From: an uncultured Pseudomonadales bacterium
Lineage (GTDB): Bacteria > Pseudomonadota > Gammaproteobacteria > Pseudomonadales > IMCC2047
Length of the DNA: 5,021 bases
Direction of reading: 5' to 3'
Assembly (NCBI GenBank): GCA_947258895.1
Contig: CAMYKE010000154.1
Span: forward strand, 1 to 5,021
Part shown: positions 1 to 5,021 of the stretch, one piece after another
Layout of the letters: each line of letters starts with the position of its first letter
Numbering within the stretch: position 1 is the stretch's first letter
The notes under the pieces: model-generated
Database searches by the model: none
Told to the model about the DNA's origin: nothing
Seen by the model: only the letters and a program-made list of their open reading frames with translations
Program-made: the position numbers and the translations under genes

Positions 1-150
1 TGGTGGTCGTAGCGAGGGAAGGTCCGAATTGAGAAAGATTTTTCGATAATTTGAGGTAAATAGCGCGCTATTTAACGAGAACCATCGGAATATATGGCCA
101 CTTTCGGCTTTTCCGCAATAGATAAATCCCAGGTCCGACAGACGGCTATG
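1..150. other. Non-coding spacer downstream of flgL
   Basis: No open frame of useful length or recognisable gene is seen here. The stretch is visibly AT-richer than the coding DNA to its right. It holds a perfect 18-bp palindrome (57-74). Reading on the minus strand after the flgL stop, I find no strong GC stem followed by a T-run, so no intrinsic terminator is supported. The next gene of the cluster (often flagellin or another late flagellar gene) would lie beyond position 1 and is not visible. No convincing sigma-28 or sigma-54 promoter was found; one weak GG-N10-GC match is listed among the rejected items. Confidence 0.7.
57..74. promoter_or_regulatory. Perfect 18-bp palindrome, possible operator
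   Basis: The sequence TAAATAGCGCGCTATTTA is identical to its own reverse complement over all 18 bases, with no spacer. The symmetry stops at 56/75. As RNA it could form at most a 7-bp stem around a CGCG loop, with only one G-C pair and no following U-run, so it is a poor terminator. A dimeric DNA-binding protein site is the more natural reading, but no known operator is recognised. The palindrome is seen directly; its function is inferred. Confidence 0.4.
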
Positions 151-1398
151 CTAGATAAAGTTGAACAAGGTTAGAGCCGAAACCCGAACAAACGATTGTT
201 GCGCGGCCTCGAGGATAAAACTTTGCTGGGTGAGGTTACTGAGCGCCTCGGCATAGTCCAGGTCTTCCAGTTGGGATAACACGTCCCGGGAGATCAATTC
301 CCGATCCGCGAGCAGGTCGCGAATCCCGTCAATCGTATTCAAGCGCGCACCGATGTCGGCCTGCGCCCCGGAGACGTTGCCAAGCACATTATCAATACCG
401 ATGACGGTGTCGGCAATGAGTTCGACCAGGCGTAAATTATCCGCCGGGCCATCTCCCAATGATTCCAGCCCCTGCTGTAACTTCTGGACCATCGACAACA
501 TGTCGAGTTTGGTTGCAGGATCGCTGGCAATATCGATGCTATCGCCATCGTCGGGCGCATCCGCTACGGTTACGTGTATGCCGTTAAATTCTATAGGCTC
601 GCCTGGCACATAGGGAACATTCAGCAATGGCGCAACCGGTTCTCCACCATCCAGCACCGCACCATTGGAAACTTGGGTTACGGTATAGCTGGTAACGCCA
701 CCAGCGACCGAAAAGGTGATCGTCGCGTCCTCCGGGTGGAATGCATTAAACTCCGCCTGGCTGATCACCGCCTGGCTACTTACGCCAGCGGACCCCGTAT
801 TGCCCGCATTGAGGGTGGTGCTGAAGTTAACCGGTTCGTCAACGTCAACGAAAATTTGCTTGCCTGAGTCGCTGACAGCGACGTCCAGGCTTTCGGAGAT
901 CTGGATGAACAGTTGCCCCTCGTCACCGGCATAGGAAAACCCACCGCCGGATGCAGCAGCAAAGGGTATCGTGCCGGATTGAAAACCGGAAAAAAGGTAC
1001 TGATTATTGAGGTCGCGGGTATTGACCAGGCCCAGCAGCTGGTCGAGGCGCTGTTCGATCTCCACGGCGATTGCCGTTCGATCGCTCTGGGCCAGGGCGC
1101 CATCACCCGCCTGGATAGCCAACTCACGAACCCGATCCAGAGCAGTTGTAATCGTGGTTAGAGTATCTTCTTCCAGTTGCAGCCGGCTTTCCGCCGTGTC
1201 GGAATTCTTTTGATATTGCTCCAACAGCGCCAACTGGTTATTAACGGCCGTTATTTGCGATGCCGCGACCGGGTCATCGCCCGGCGTTGCCACCCGCTTG
1301 CCGGATGATATCTGGCCCTGCAGGTCGAAGGTTTTGGACTGCGCATCCAGGATACCATTCAGGCCACTCTGGAAGATCTGGCTGGTCGAAATTCTCAT
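151..1398 (-). CDS. flgL: Flagellar hook-associated protein 3 (FlgL, HAP3)
   Basis: FlgL sits on the FlgK ring at the hook tip and forms the second half of the hook-filament junction, on which flagellin polymerises. The 415-aa product begins MRISTSQIFQSGLNGI, typical of the flagellin/FlgL N-terminal D0 helix. ISSGKRVATPGDDPVAAS (30-47) matches the conserved FlgL motif 'SGKRv.tPsDDPvAA', and NNQYLFSGFQSGTIPF (131-146) is a further family signature. The C-terminus (about 375-415) is a second helical D0/D1 arm ending ALTLFNFI, close to the usual LSLFNYI ending. The outer domain (about 190-295) is beta-rich and makes the protein about 100 residues longer than enteric FlgL (317 aa). There is no signal peptide, as expected for type III export, and no cysteine. 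The ATG lies 12 nt after the flgK stop with a fitting ribosome site, so the start is well supported. It is the last gene of the visible operon. Confidence 0.96.
   Translation of the reverse strand: MRISTSQIFQSGLNGILDAQSKTFDLQGQISSGKRVATPGDDPVAASQITAVNNQLALLEQYQKNSDTAESRLQLEEDTLTTITTALDRVRELAIQAGDGALAQSDRTAIAVEIEQRLDQLLGLVNTRDLNNQYLFSGFQSGTIPFAAASGGGFSYAGDEGQLFIQISESLDVAVSDSGKQIFVDVDEPVNFSTTLNAGNTGSAGVSSQAVISQAEFNAFHPEDATITFSVAGGVTSYTVTQVSNGAVLDGGEPVAPLLNVPYVPGEPIEFNGIHVTVADAPDDGDSIDIASDPATKLDMLSMVQKLQQGLESLGDGPADNLRLVELIADTVIGIDNVLGNVSGAQADIGARLNTIDGIRDLLADRELISRDVLSQLEDLDYAEALSNLTQQSFILEAAQQSFVRVSALTLFNFI
529..726 (-). other. FlgL outer-domain module resembling two FlgK modules
   Basis: FlgL residues 225-290 follow the pattern: beta strand with F229 and Y238 (ITFS...SYTV), a variable stretch, then NGIHVTVADAPDDGDSIDI (272-290). 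The last part aligns without gaps to FlgK DGVQVEITGAPAAGDEFTL (536-554), sharing G at position 2 and AP..GD at positions 10-15. This places a similar beta-rich, surface-exposed module in both junction proteins. The similarity was judged by eye. Confidence 0.5.
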
Positions 1399-1406
1399 CG
1401 CGTTAG

Positions 1407-1412
1407 CACCCT
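1407..1412 (-). promoter_or_regulatory. flgL ribosome binding site
   Basis: On the minus strand AGGGTG lies 8 nt before the flgL ATG. It begins inside the flgK stop codon (TAG at 1411-1413), so ribosomes ending on flgK finish directly over the flgL start region. This supports both the ATG choice and coupling of the two junction proteins. Confidence 0.6.
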
Positions 1413-3414
1413 ATGCCCTGACTGAATCCAGTAACGTGTCGAACACCGTGCGTGCAACATTGATCACCTGGGCCGCCGCACTGTACGCCTGCTCGAACTC
1501 GATGAGTTGCGCCGCTTCTTCATCGAGATTGACTCCCGACTTGCTCTGCAGTTGCGCCAGCGACTGGTCGAACAATGACTTGCTGGCCTCGCGGTTGCTG
1601 CGCGCAGCGCTGGTCAGCGTGCCGATTTCCTGAATGGCAATACCGTATGCGCCGTCAATGGTGGTGGTGCCATTCTTGAGGAAAGCCGCCGTCTGCAATC
1701 CGGCCAGTGCCAGCCCGGTGCGGTTGTCCTGCACGCCCCCGCTATTGTAGTCGAGCGTGAATTCATCTCCCGCTGCCGGTGCACCGGTAATCTCCACTTG
1801 CACACCATCAAGACCCACACCGGTGGGAATAATCCCCGCCGGGGCGACCGGCGGGTAGGCCAGGCCTGCCGCCAGTGTTGCTGAGGTGGTGGCATTGAGA
1901 ATGTCGTAGGAGGTCGGGCTGGTAAACCGGATCAGGAGCGGTGGCGACAGCTGCCCCGCGCCAGCTGTATACAACGGCGTCGTGGTGTCGGTTGCCTGGC
2001 CGGCGCTGATCACTGCGGTGCCGGTATTATTGAGATTGGTATCGGTACGCACCGGCGCGGCCAGGGCCACCGCTTCCGGGCGGGTAACTTCAACCCCGAT
2101 GATGCTGGAAAAGCCGCGCGTCGGCTGGATATTGAAGCCGTCGCCAACGCCAAACGAACCCGAGGGGCGATCGAGGTCGATGGTCATGCCGTCCACCGTC
2201 AATGTCGCGGGCAAACCGGCAATGGTGCCGGTGACGGAGGGATCCAGTGCCGTGTTCGCCTGGCGGTCACTCAAGCGCGTCAGCACGTAGGTATTGGCGC
2301 CGGTAAACGTGAGCAGGTAGTCACTGGTAGTGACCTGCGCCATGTCGTTGATACTGACCTCGACCAGCTGGTCCGCAGGTAACGAATTACCGGAATTGGC
2401 GGTAGTCCGCGCGGCGATGGCCGTCGCGCTGTTCACCGAGGTAAAGAAGTCGTCGCCCAGGTTACCCTCCAGGTCCATTCCCAGGTGGTGCAGCTGGTTA
2501 AAACTGTCGGCGATTCCCAACCCGACCAGGCCGATATTGTTGAAGGTCTGGCTCAGCGTGCCGTCCTGCAGATTCATCAGCGCCCCCAGCGTTCCGGAGT
2601 TGATACTAACCCCCGACGTCGCCGCCGTACCCGGCAGGGTGACGGCTAGCTCGAGCTGCCGGGGATCGTTGCTGCTCGACACCGCGGTGACTTCAAAGGC
2701 CTGGTTTCCGACCACCAGCGCCTGGCCGGAGCCGATAAAAACGTTGGCCATGCCATTTTCCTCCATGACCACGCTGACGCCGGTATACTCCGCCAGTTGC
2801 CGTAATGCCGCATCGCGTTTGTCGAGTAAATCGTTGGGCGCCGCGCCGCTGCCGGTCGCCACCAGGATCTGCTGGTTCAAATTTGCGATATCCTGCGCCA
2901 CGTTGGTGACCTGACCGGCAACGACACGGATCTGGGTATCAATGTTGCGCTGGAAGGTCGAGAGCTGGTCGTACAGGAGGTTAAAATTCTGCGCCAGGGC
3001 ATCGGCCTCGGCCAGCAACACCTGCCGGGCGGCGGTCGATGTCGGATCGTTGACCGCCGTCTGCAATGCCGCATAGAGATTGTCCAGGCTCCCTGCGAGC
3101 CCGGTATCGGCGCTCGAGAACAGCAGGTCCAGCTGGTCGAGCACGCCGCTGAGCGTCTCGGCCCCGGCCAGCGCAGAGATATCATTGCGTAGCTGAGCGG
3201 TCAGGAAGTCGTCGGTTACCCGCCGCACCTGATCAACGTTTACGCCCGTACCCAGGAAGTAGCCACCCAGGAACTCACTCGGTCGCGCCTCGAAATTCGC
3301 CTCCTGGCGGGAGTAGTCCTTGTTATTCGCGTTGGTGATATTCTGGCTGGTGACATTCAATCCCACCTGGTGCGCAAGTAATCCCGATACCGCGATGTCC
3401 AGCAAATCAGCCAT
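1411..3414 (-). CDS. flgK: Flagellar hook-associated protein 1 (FlgK, HAP1)
   Basis: FlgK forms the first junction ring at the distal end of the hook, between FlgE and FlgL. The 667-aa product starts MADLLDIAVSGLLAHQVGLN followed by SQNITNANNKDYSRQ (23-37), the flagellar rod/hook N-terminal D0 signature. A helical D1 region follows (about 60-215), including NDLLDKRDAALRQLAEY (194-210). The conserved NQLHHLGMDLEGNLGDDFF stretch is at 306-324. A long beta-rich outer region (about 330-560) contains two similar modules (365-430 and 491-556). The C-terminal part has SGVNLDEEAAQLIEFEQAYS (626-645) and ends in TVFDTLLDSVRA, the diagnostic C-terminal D0 helix. E. coli FlgK is 547 aa, so the extra length lies in the outer domains, as in pseudomonads. 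There is no signal peptide (type III export) and no cysteine. Its ATG overlaps the flgJ stop by one base. Confidence 0.97.
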   Translation of the reverse strand: MADLLDIAVSGLLAHQVGLNVTSQNITNANNKDYSRQEANFEARPSEFLGGYFLGTGVNVDQVRRVTDDFLTAQLRNDISALAGAETLSGVLDQLDLLFSSADTGLAGSLDNLYAALQTAVNDPTSTAARQVLLAEADALAQNFNLLYDQLSTFQRNIDTQIRVVAGQVTNVAQDIANLNQQILVATGSGAAPNDLLDKRDAALRQLAEYTGVSVVMEENGMANVFIGSGQALVVGNQAFEVTAVSSSNDPRQLELAVTLPGTAATSGVSINSGTLGALMNLQDGTLSQTFNNIGLVGLGIADSFNQLHHLGMDLEGNLGDDFFTSVNSATAIAARTTANSGNSLPADQLVEVSINDMAQVTTSDYLLTFTGANTYVLTRLSDRQANTALDPSVTGTIAGLPATLTVDGMTIDLDRPSGSFGVGDGFNIQPTRGFSSIIGVEVTRPEAVALAAPVRTDTNLNNTGTAVISAGQATDTTTPLYTAGAGQLSPPLLIRFTSPTSYDILNATTSATLAAGLAYPPVAPAGIIPTGVGLDGVQVEITGAPAAGDEFTLDYNSGGVQDNRTGLALAGLQTAAFLKNGTTTIDGAYGIAIQEIGTLTSAARSNREASKSLFDQSLAQLQSKSGVNLDEEAAQLIEFEQAYSAAAQVINVARTVFDTLLDSVRA
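1747..1944 (-). other. FlgK outer module B
   Basis: FlgK residues 491-556: LLIRFTSPTSYDIL (493-506), then a variable stretch, then DGVQVEITGAPAAGDEFTL (536-554). It mirrors module A in the same protein (F and Y six residues apart, T directly after F, DG followed by alternating hydrophobics, then GD.F) and matches the FlgL module closely. It probably forms a surface-exposed beta domain of the junction ring. The repeat is detected by eye only. Confidence 0.5.
2125..2322 (-). other. FlgK outer module A
   Basis: FlgK residues 365-430: YLLTFTGANTYVLTRL (366-381), then a variable stretch, then VDGMTIDLDRPSG (407-419) and VGDGFNIQP (423-431). F370 and Y376 correspond to F497 and Y503 of module B with identical spacing; D408-G409 correspond to D536-G537, and G424-D425 to G549-D550. 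Module A carries about three extra residues between the DG and GD landmarks. It looks like a diverged copy of the same fold. Confidence 0.45.
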
Positions 3415-3872
3415 TAGTTGCCCGCCTCATGAGATTGTGCCGCCTGGTAACTCGACACCGCAGTGCGCCGCCCGGGCAGATACGTTGTTGGTTGTGAGGG
3501 CGAAGCAGCATCGGCCGGTGCGTCGGTGGCCTCATCCGGCACATATTTCGCCATTTGCTTGACGAGCACATCCGCCAGCCCCAGGCCTTTACCCTCGGTC
3601 AGGCTCACACTCATCTGTTGATCCAGCATGTCCCGGTACATCCGTGACTGGTTGCTATCGAAATAACTGCCCTCGGAAAAGGCGGCGTTGGCGTCACGCA
3701 TGCTCTTCAGCGCGATATTGAGGAAGATCGATTCGAACTGCCGGGCCACCTCTTCCAGGGCGGCCTTGCCGTCGGCGCCGGCGAGGTTTTTTAACTTACC
3801 CAGGCCTGCAAAGTCGGTGTAGATATCCGCTCCGGATGCCGGGCTGGCCAGTGTCGATTGCGCGCTCAACAT
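3414..3872 (-). CDS. flgJ: Single-domain flagellar rod assembly protein FlgJ (rod-binding domain only)
   Basis: FlgJ acts in the periplasm as the rod cap/scaffold during rod polymerisation. The 152-aa product contains the rod-binding domain at about 38-108: ALEEVARQFESIFLNIALKSMRDAN (38-62), then SRMYRDMLDQQMSVSL (76-91) and EGKGLGLADVLVKQM (93-107), all diagnostic of the family. Residues 109-152 are Pro/Ala/Ser/Thr-rich and look like a linker (TTYLPGRRTAVSSYQAA, 129-145). Enteric FlgJ has about 313 aa with a C-terminal glucosaminidase domain that opens the peptidoglycan; that domain is entirely absent here, and flgK starts on the last base of the flgJ stop, so there is no hidden remnant. No signal peptide and no cysteine are present. 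The ATG lies 2 nt after the flgI stop, with GGTGGTG eight bases upstream. Single-domain FlgJ is known in other proteobacterial classes, so this may be natural rather than damaged. Confidence 0.92.
   Translation of the reverse strand: MLSAQSTLASPASGADIYTDFAGLGKLKNLAGADGKAALEEVARQFESIFLNIALKSMRDANAAFSEGSYFDSNQSRMYRDMLDQQMSVSLTEGKGLGLADVLVKQMAKYVPDEATDAPADAASPSQPTTYLPGRRTAVSSYQAAQSHEAGN
3425..3428 (-). promoter_or_regulatory. flgK ribosome binding site inside flgJ
   Basis: On the minus strand GAGG (within GAGGCGGG) lies 10 nt before the flgK ATG and inside the last codons of flgJ. The two genes share one base in TAATG (3412-3416), the arrangement expected for termination-reinitiation. Confidence 0.5.
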
Positions 3873-3874
3873 GA

Positions 3875-4987
3875 TCAGATCACCACCAGGTCAGCTTTCA
3901 GGGCGCCGGCTTGCTTGAGCGCCTCGAGGATCGCCATCAGGTCGCCAGGCGCGGCGCCGACCTGGTTCACAGCCTGGACGATGTCGTCCAGCGACACGCC
4001 GGGATTGAAGACAAACATGCGGTTGGCATCTTCGGTCACCTCGATATCCGTCTGCGGCGTCACTACGGTTGTGCCGTCGGCCAGCGGATTCGGCTGGCTG
4101 ACATTGAAATCCTCGGTGATGGTGACCGTCAGGCTGCCGTGGGTGATGGCCGCCGGTGTAACCCGCACATGCTTGCCAATCACGATCGTCCCGGTGCGGG
4201 AATTGATGATCACCCTGGCGCTGGCGTCGGCCGGCTGGACCTCCAGGTTTTCGAGTATGGAGAGAAAAGTAACCCGCTGCGACGTGTCTTTTGGCGCCGA
4301 TACCTGCACCGAGGTCGCATCCAGCGCCCAGGCGGTTTCCGGTCCCAGCAACAGGTTGATTCGTTCGGCGACCCGCTTGGCGGTGGTGAAGTCCGGGGTA
4401 TCCAGGTTGAAGGTCAGGCTATCGCCGCGGGCAAACGCATTGGGCACCGCGCGCTCGACCGTCGCGCCATTCGGGATGCGCCCGACACTGGGCACATTGA
4501 CCGTGATTCTGGAGCCATCCGCGCCGCCGACGCCAAACCCGCCCACCACCATGTTACCCTGGGCGATCGCGTACACCTCGCCATCGAGCCCCTTGAGCGG
4601 GGTGACCAGCAAAGTGCCGCCGCGCAGGCTGGTGGAATCGCCGAGTGACGACACGGTGATGTCCATGCTCTGGCCAGGCTTCGCGAAGGGATTCAATTCC
4701 GCGTGAACCGATACGGCCGCGACATTCTTGGACTTGGGATCGACGTTGAAGGGGATCACGATGCCGAATTCCGCCATCATGTTACGGAACGTCTGCTTGG
4801 TGAACGGCGTTTTATCACCGGTGCCATTGAGCCCGACCACCAACCCGTATCCGACCAGCTGATTGGTACGCACTCCCGCCACCGAGGCGAGATCCTTGAG
4901 ACGCTCGGCATACCCGGCGCTGGACGCCAGCGCCAGCAATAGCGCCAGGCTGGCTGCGACGATCCGGTTGGTGGTAACTTTTTTCAT
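3875..4987 (-). CDS. flgI: Flagellar P-ring protein FlgI precursor
   Basis: FlgI forms the P-ring around the rod at the peptidoglycan layer and with the FlgH L-ring makes the outer bushing. From the chosen ATG the precursor is 370 aa, the usual family length. MKK, a hydrophobic core ([15 protein letters not shown]) and [10 protein letters not shown] give a Sec signal peptide cleaved after residue 27. Family signatures follow: [32 protein letters not shown] (29-60), [11 protein letters not shown] (66-76), [20 protein letters not shown] (87-106), [25 protein letters not shown] (120-144), [15 protein letters not shown] (257-271) and a C-terminal [24 protein letters not shown]. The frame also runs upstream to a TTG at 5017, but that adds ten residues before the signal peptide; the ATG at 4987 has AGGA seven bases upstream and is preferred. 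The precursor has no cysteine, unlike E. coli FlgI, which is stabilised by a disulfide. Confidence 0.97.
   Translation of the reverse strand: MKKVTTNRIVAASLALLLALASSAGYAERLKDLASVAGVRTNQLVGYGLVVGLNGTGDKTPFTKQTFRNMMAEFGIVIPFNVDPKSKNVAAVSVHAELNPFAKPGQSMDITVSSLGDSTSLRGGTLLVTPLKGLDGEVYAIAQGNMVVGGFGVGGADGSRITVNVPSVGRIPNGATVERAVPNAFARGDSLTFNLDTPDFTTAKRVAERINLLLGPETAWALDATSVQVSAPKDTSQRVTFLSILENLEVQPADASARVIINSRTGTIVIGKHVRVTPAAITHGSLTVTITEDFNVSQPNPLADGTTVVTPQTDIEVTEDANRMFVFNPGVSLDDIVQAVNQVGAAPGDLMAILEALKQAGALKADLVVI
3881..3887 (-). promoter_or_regulatory. Possible flgJ ribosome binding site inside flgI
   Basis: On the minus strand GGTGGTG lies 8 nt before the flgJ ATG and is contained in the final Val-Val codons of flgI. 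The junction reads TGA-TC-ATG. The match to an ideal Shine-Dalgarno is only moderate, so flgJ translation probably depends on ribosomes arriving from flgI. Confidence 0.4.
4907..4987 (-). other. Sec signal peptide of FlgI
   Basis: Residues 1-27 have a basic n-region (MKK, then R8), a hydrophobic stretch (about 9-21) and a small-residue cleavage site G-Y-A before Glu28. The mature protein would start ERLKDLASV, which is where FlgI proteins typically begin. It is the only signal peptide in the window; the other three proteins lack one, consistent with type III export. Confidence 0.9.
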
Positions 4988-5021
4988 ATCGATATCCTGT
5001 TGTTCAATGCTATGCAAACCG
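4988..5021 (-). other. Leader of flgI and likely edge of upstream gene
   Basis: These 34 bases contain the flgI ribosome site and two minus-strand stop triplets (TAG at 5010-5012, TGA at 5004-5006), either of which could end an upstream gene. By usual gene order that gene would be flgH, but too little sequence is present to identify it. No promoter is visible. Confidence 0.35.
4995..4998 (-). promoter_or_regulatory. flgI ribosome binding site that decides the start
   Basis: On the minus strand AGGA (in CAGGATATCGATATG) lies 7 nt before the ATG at 4987, a good spacing. It falls downstream of the alternative TTG start at 5017, which argues that the TTG extension is not translated. Confidence 0.75.

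Noticed and set aside
12..25. Possible sigma-54 promoter on the minus strand (GG-N10-GC in CGGACCTTCCCTCGC)
   Set aside because: Only the invariant GG and GC and part of the -12 element match; the TGGCAC half is poor. Such matches are common by chance, and the downstream gene is not visible.
42..49. Plus-strand TTCGATAA resembling a sigma-28 -10 element
   Set aside because: There is no TAAA-like -35 element at the right distance, and it would point into flgL in the antisense direction.
97..114. Plus-strand GCC-ACTTTC-GGC-TTTT hairpin as a terminator
   Set aside because: The stem has only three or four pairs, and it faces the strand with no gene upstream in the window.
20..138. Direct repeat AGGTCCGA at 20-27 and 131-138
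   Set aside because: An 8-base match over about 110 bases is weak, has no extended similarity, and could be chance.
2330..2914. 194-aa plus-strand open frame opposite flgK
   Set aside because: It is antisense to the conserved FlgK coding frame, rich in Ser, Pro, Ala and Arg as expected for a shadow, and has no recognisable domain.
3858..4706. Long plus-strand open frames opposite flgI (282 aa and an overlapping 245 aa)
   Set aside because: They lie antisense to a complete, well-conserved flgI, show low-complexity composition typical of shadow frames in GC-rich DNA, and match no family I recognise.
4988..5017. TTG-started N-terminal extension of FlgI (10 extra residues)
   Set aside because: It would place polar residues before a clear signal peptide; the ATG at 4987 has a well-spaced AGGA and gives the usual family length.

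Overview
This window is a piece of a flagellar gene cluster. All four genes lie on the minus strand and, in transcription order (right to left), are flgI (P-ring), flgJ (rod assembly factor), flgK (HAP1) and flgL (HAP3). This is the tail of the classic flgBCDEFGHIJKL order and encodes the late axial structure: the bushing around the rod, the rod-cap chaperone, and the two junction proteins between hook and filament. The coding DNA is GC-rich, the order is that of Proteobacteria, and FlgK (667 aa) and FlgL (415 aa) are much longer than in enteric bacteria. This suggests a gammaproteobacterium, perhaps one with a polar Pseudomonas-like flagellum. That assignment is an inference; no rRNA or other marker is present.

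Layout: positions 1-150 are a non-coding, AT-richer stretch downstream of flgL. It contains a perfect 18-bp palindrome (57-74) and no convincing terminator. flgL occupies 151-1398, flgK 1411-3414, flgJ 3414-3872 and flgI 3875-4987. Positions 4988-5021 are the ribosome-binding leader of flgI and the probable edge of an upstream gene, which would be flgH if the usual order holds. Junctions are very tight: 2 nt between flgI and flgJ, a 1-nt TAATG overlap between flgJ and flgK, and 12 nt between flgK and flgL. The four genes therefore look co-transcribed and at least partly translationally coupled.

Roles: FlgI is exported by Sec (clear signal peptide) and forms the P-ring in the periplasm. FlgJ, FlgK and FlgL have no signal peptide, as expected for substrates of the flagellar type III export apparatus. 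FlgJ caps the growing rod. FlgK and then FlgL assemble on the hook tip and make the adaptor on which flagellin polymerises.

This is an ordinary conserved operon, and I do not see an undescribed system in it. Points worth a second look are: a FlgJ that has only the rod-binding domain plus a linker-like tail and no peptidoglycan-hydrolase domain; a beta-rich module that seems to occur twice in FlgK and once in FlgL; an unexplained 18-bp palindrome after flgL; and the complete absence of cysteine from all four proteins, including FlgI.
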